NCBI GenBank assembly: GCA_009667805.1
Contig: CM019069.1
Span: 90,803,204 to 90,867,203 of the forward strand
DNA: 64,000 nucleotides
From: Leptobrachium leishanense
Lineage: Eukaryota; Chordata; Amphibia; Anura; Megophryidae
Direction: 5' to 3'
Position 1 is the first letter of the stretch; every line of letters begins with the position of its first letter. This document shows positions 63,988 to 64,000 of this stretch, one piece after another. Under the pieces are notes generated by a model. That model did no database searches. It was not told where the DNA came from and saw nothing but the letters and a program-made list of their open reading frames with translations. The position numbers and the translations under genes were made by a program.

Positions 63988-64000
63988 TCTCTGGTAGGGC

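Overview
This window looks like repeat-dense intergenic DNA from a vertebrate with a large genome, most probably an anuran amphibian. The evidence is the mix of element types: L1/Tx1-type, L2-type and CR1-type LINEs, a Penelope-like element with a GIY-YIG endonuclease, at least five Tc1 lineages, many foldback and hAT-like elements with 8-bp target duplications, a Ty3/gypsy element with integrase ahead of reverse transcriptase, and hammerhead-ribozyme-like motifs. I found no host protein-coding exon, tRNA, rRNA, CRISPR array or bacterial-type operon. Apart from LINE ORF1 at 12951-13862 and the two gypsy pol blocks, every coding block I recognise is visibly broken.

Layout. 1-8 kb: low-copy sequence with two palindromes (931-1144, 3510-3889), a foldback element holding a LINE tail (4804-5977) and a complete but dead Tc1 (6111-7688). 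8-15.3 kb: an L2-type LINE (+) split by a near full-length L1/Tx1 LINE (-). 15.8-20 kb: an LTR-like 1.1-kb block, a GC-rich solo LTR with 5-bp duplication, a dimeric tandem repeat and a 951-bp hAT-like element. 21-24.4 kb: nested foldbacks and an L2-type LINE (-). 25-31.5 kb: LINE scraps, a long inverted repeat and the best hammerhead-like motif (29929-29974). 31.9-39.75 kb: a transposon nest, two Tc1 copies with a 4.4-kb foldback hAT-like element inserted in the second, itself holding tandem repeats, palindromes and a CR1 scrap. 39.8-45.5 kb: a possible Harbinger accessory-gene remnant, a second foldback hAT-like element with a 33-bp minisatellite, Tc1 ends, the Penelope-like element and a hAT-like MITE. 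45.8-50.9 kb: a CR1 LINE split by a second L1/Tx1 copy, then an L2 scrap. 51.4-53.05 kb: a 29-bp minisatellite. 54.9-58.2 kb: three foldback MITEs. 59.4-64 kb: a third foldback hAT-like copy, a Tc1 fragment, and the 3' part of a gypsy element of Gmr1-like gene order running off the window end.

The elements do not form a pathway. Their relationships are those of successive insertion: target duplications and split reading frames allow relative dating (for example L1/Tx1 into L2, L1/Tx1 into CR1, hAT-like into Tc1). The most interesting candidates are the hammerhead-like motifs in the same window as a Penelope-like element, the INT-before-RT gypsy element, and the foldback elements that carry private minisatellites.
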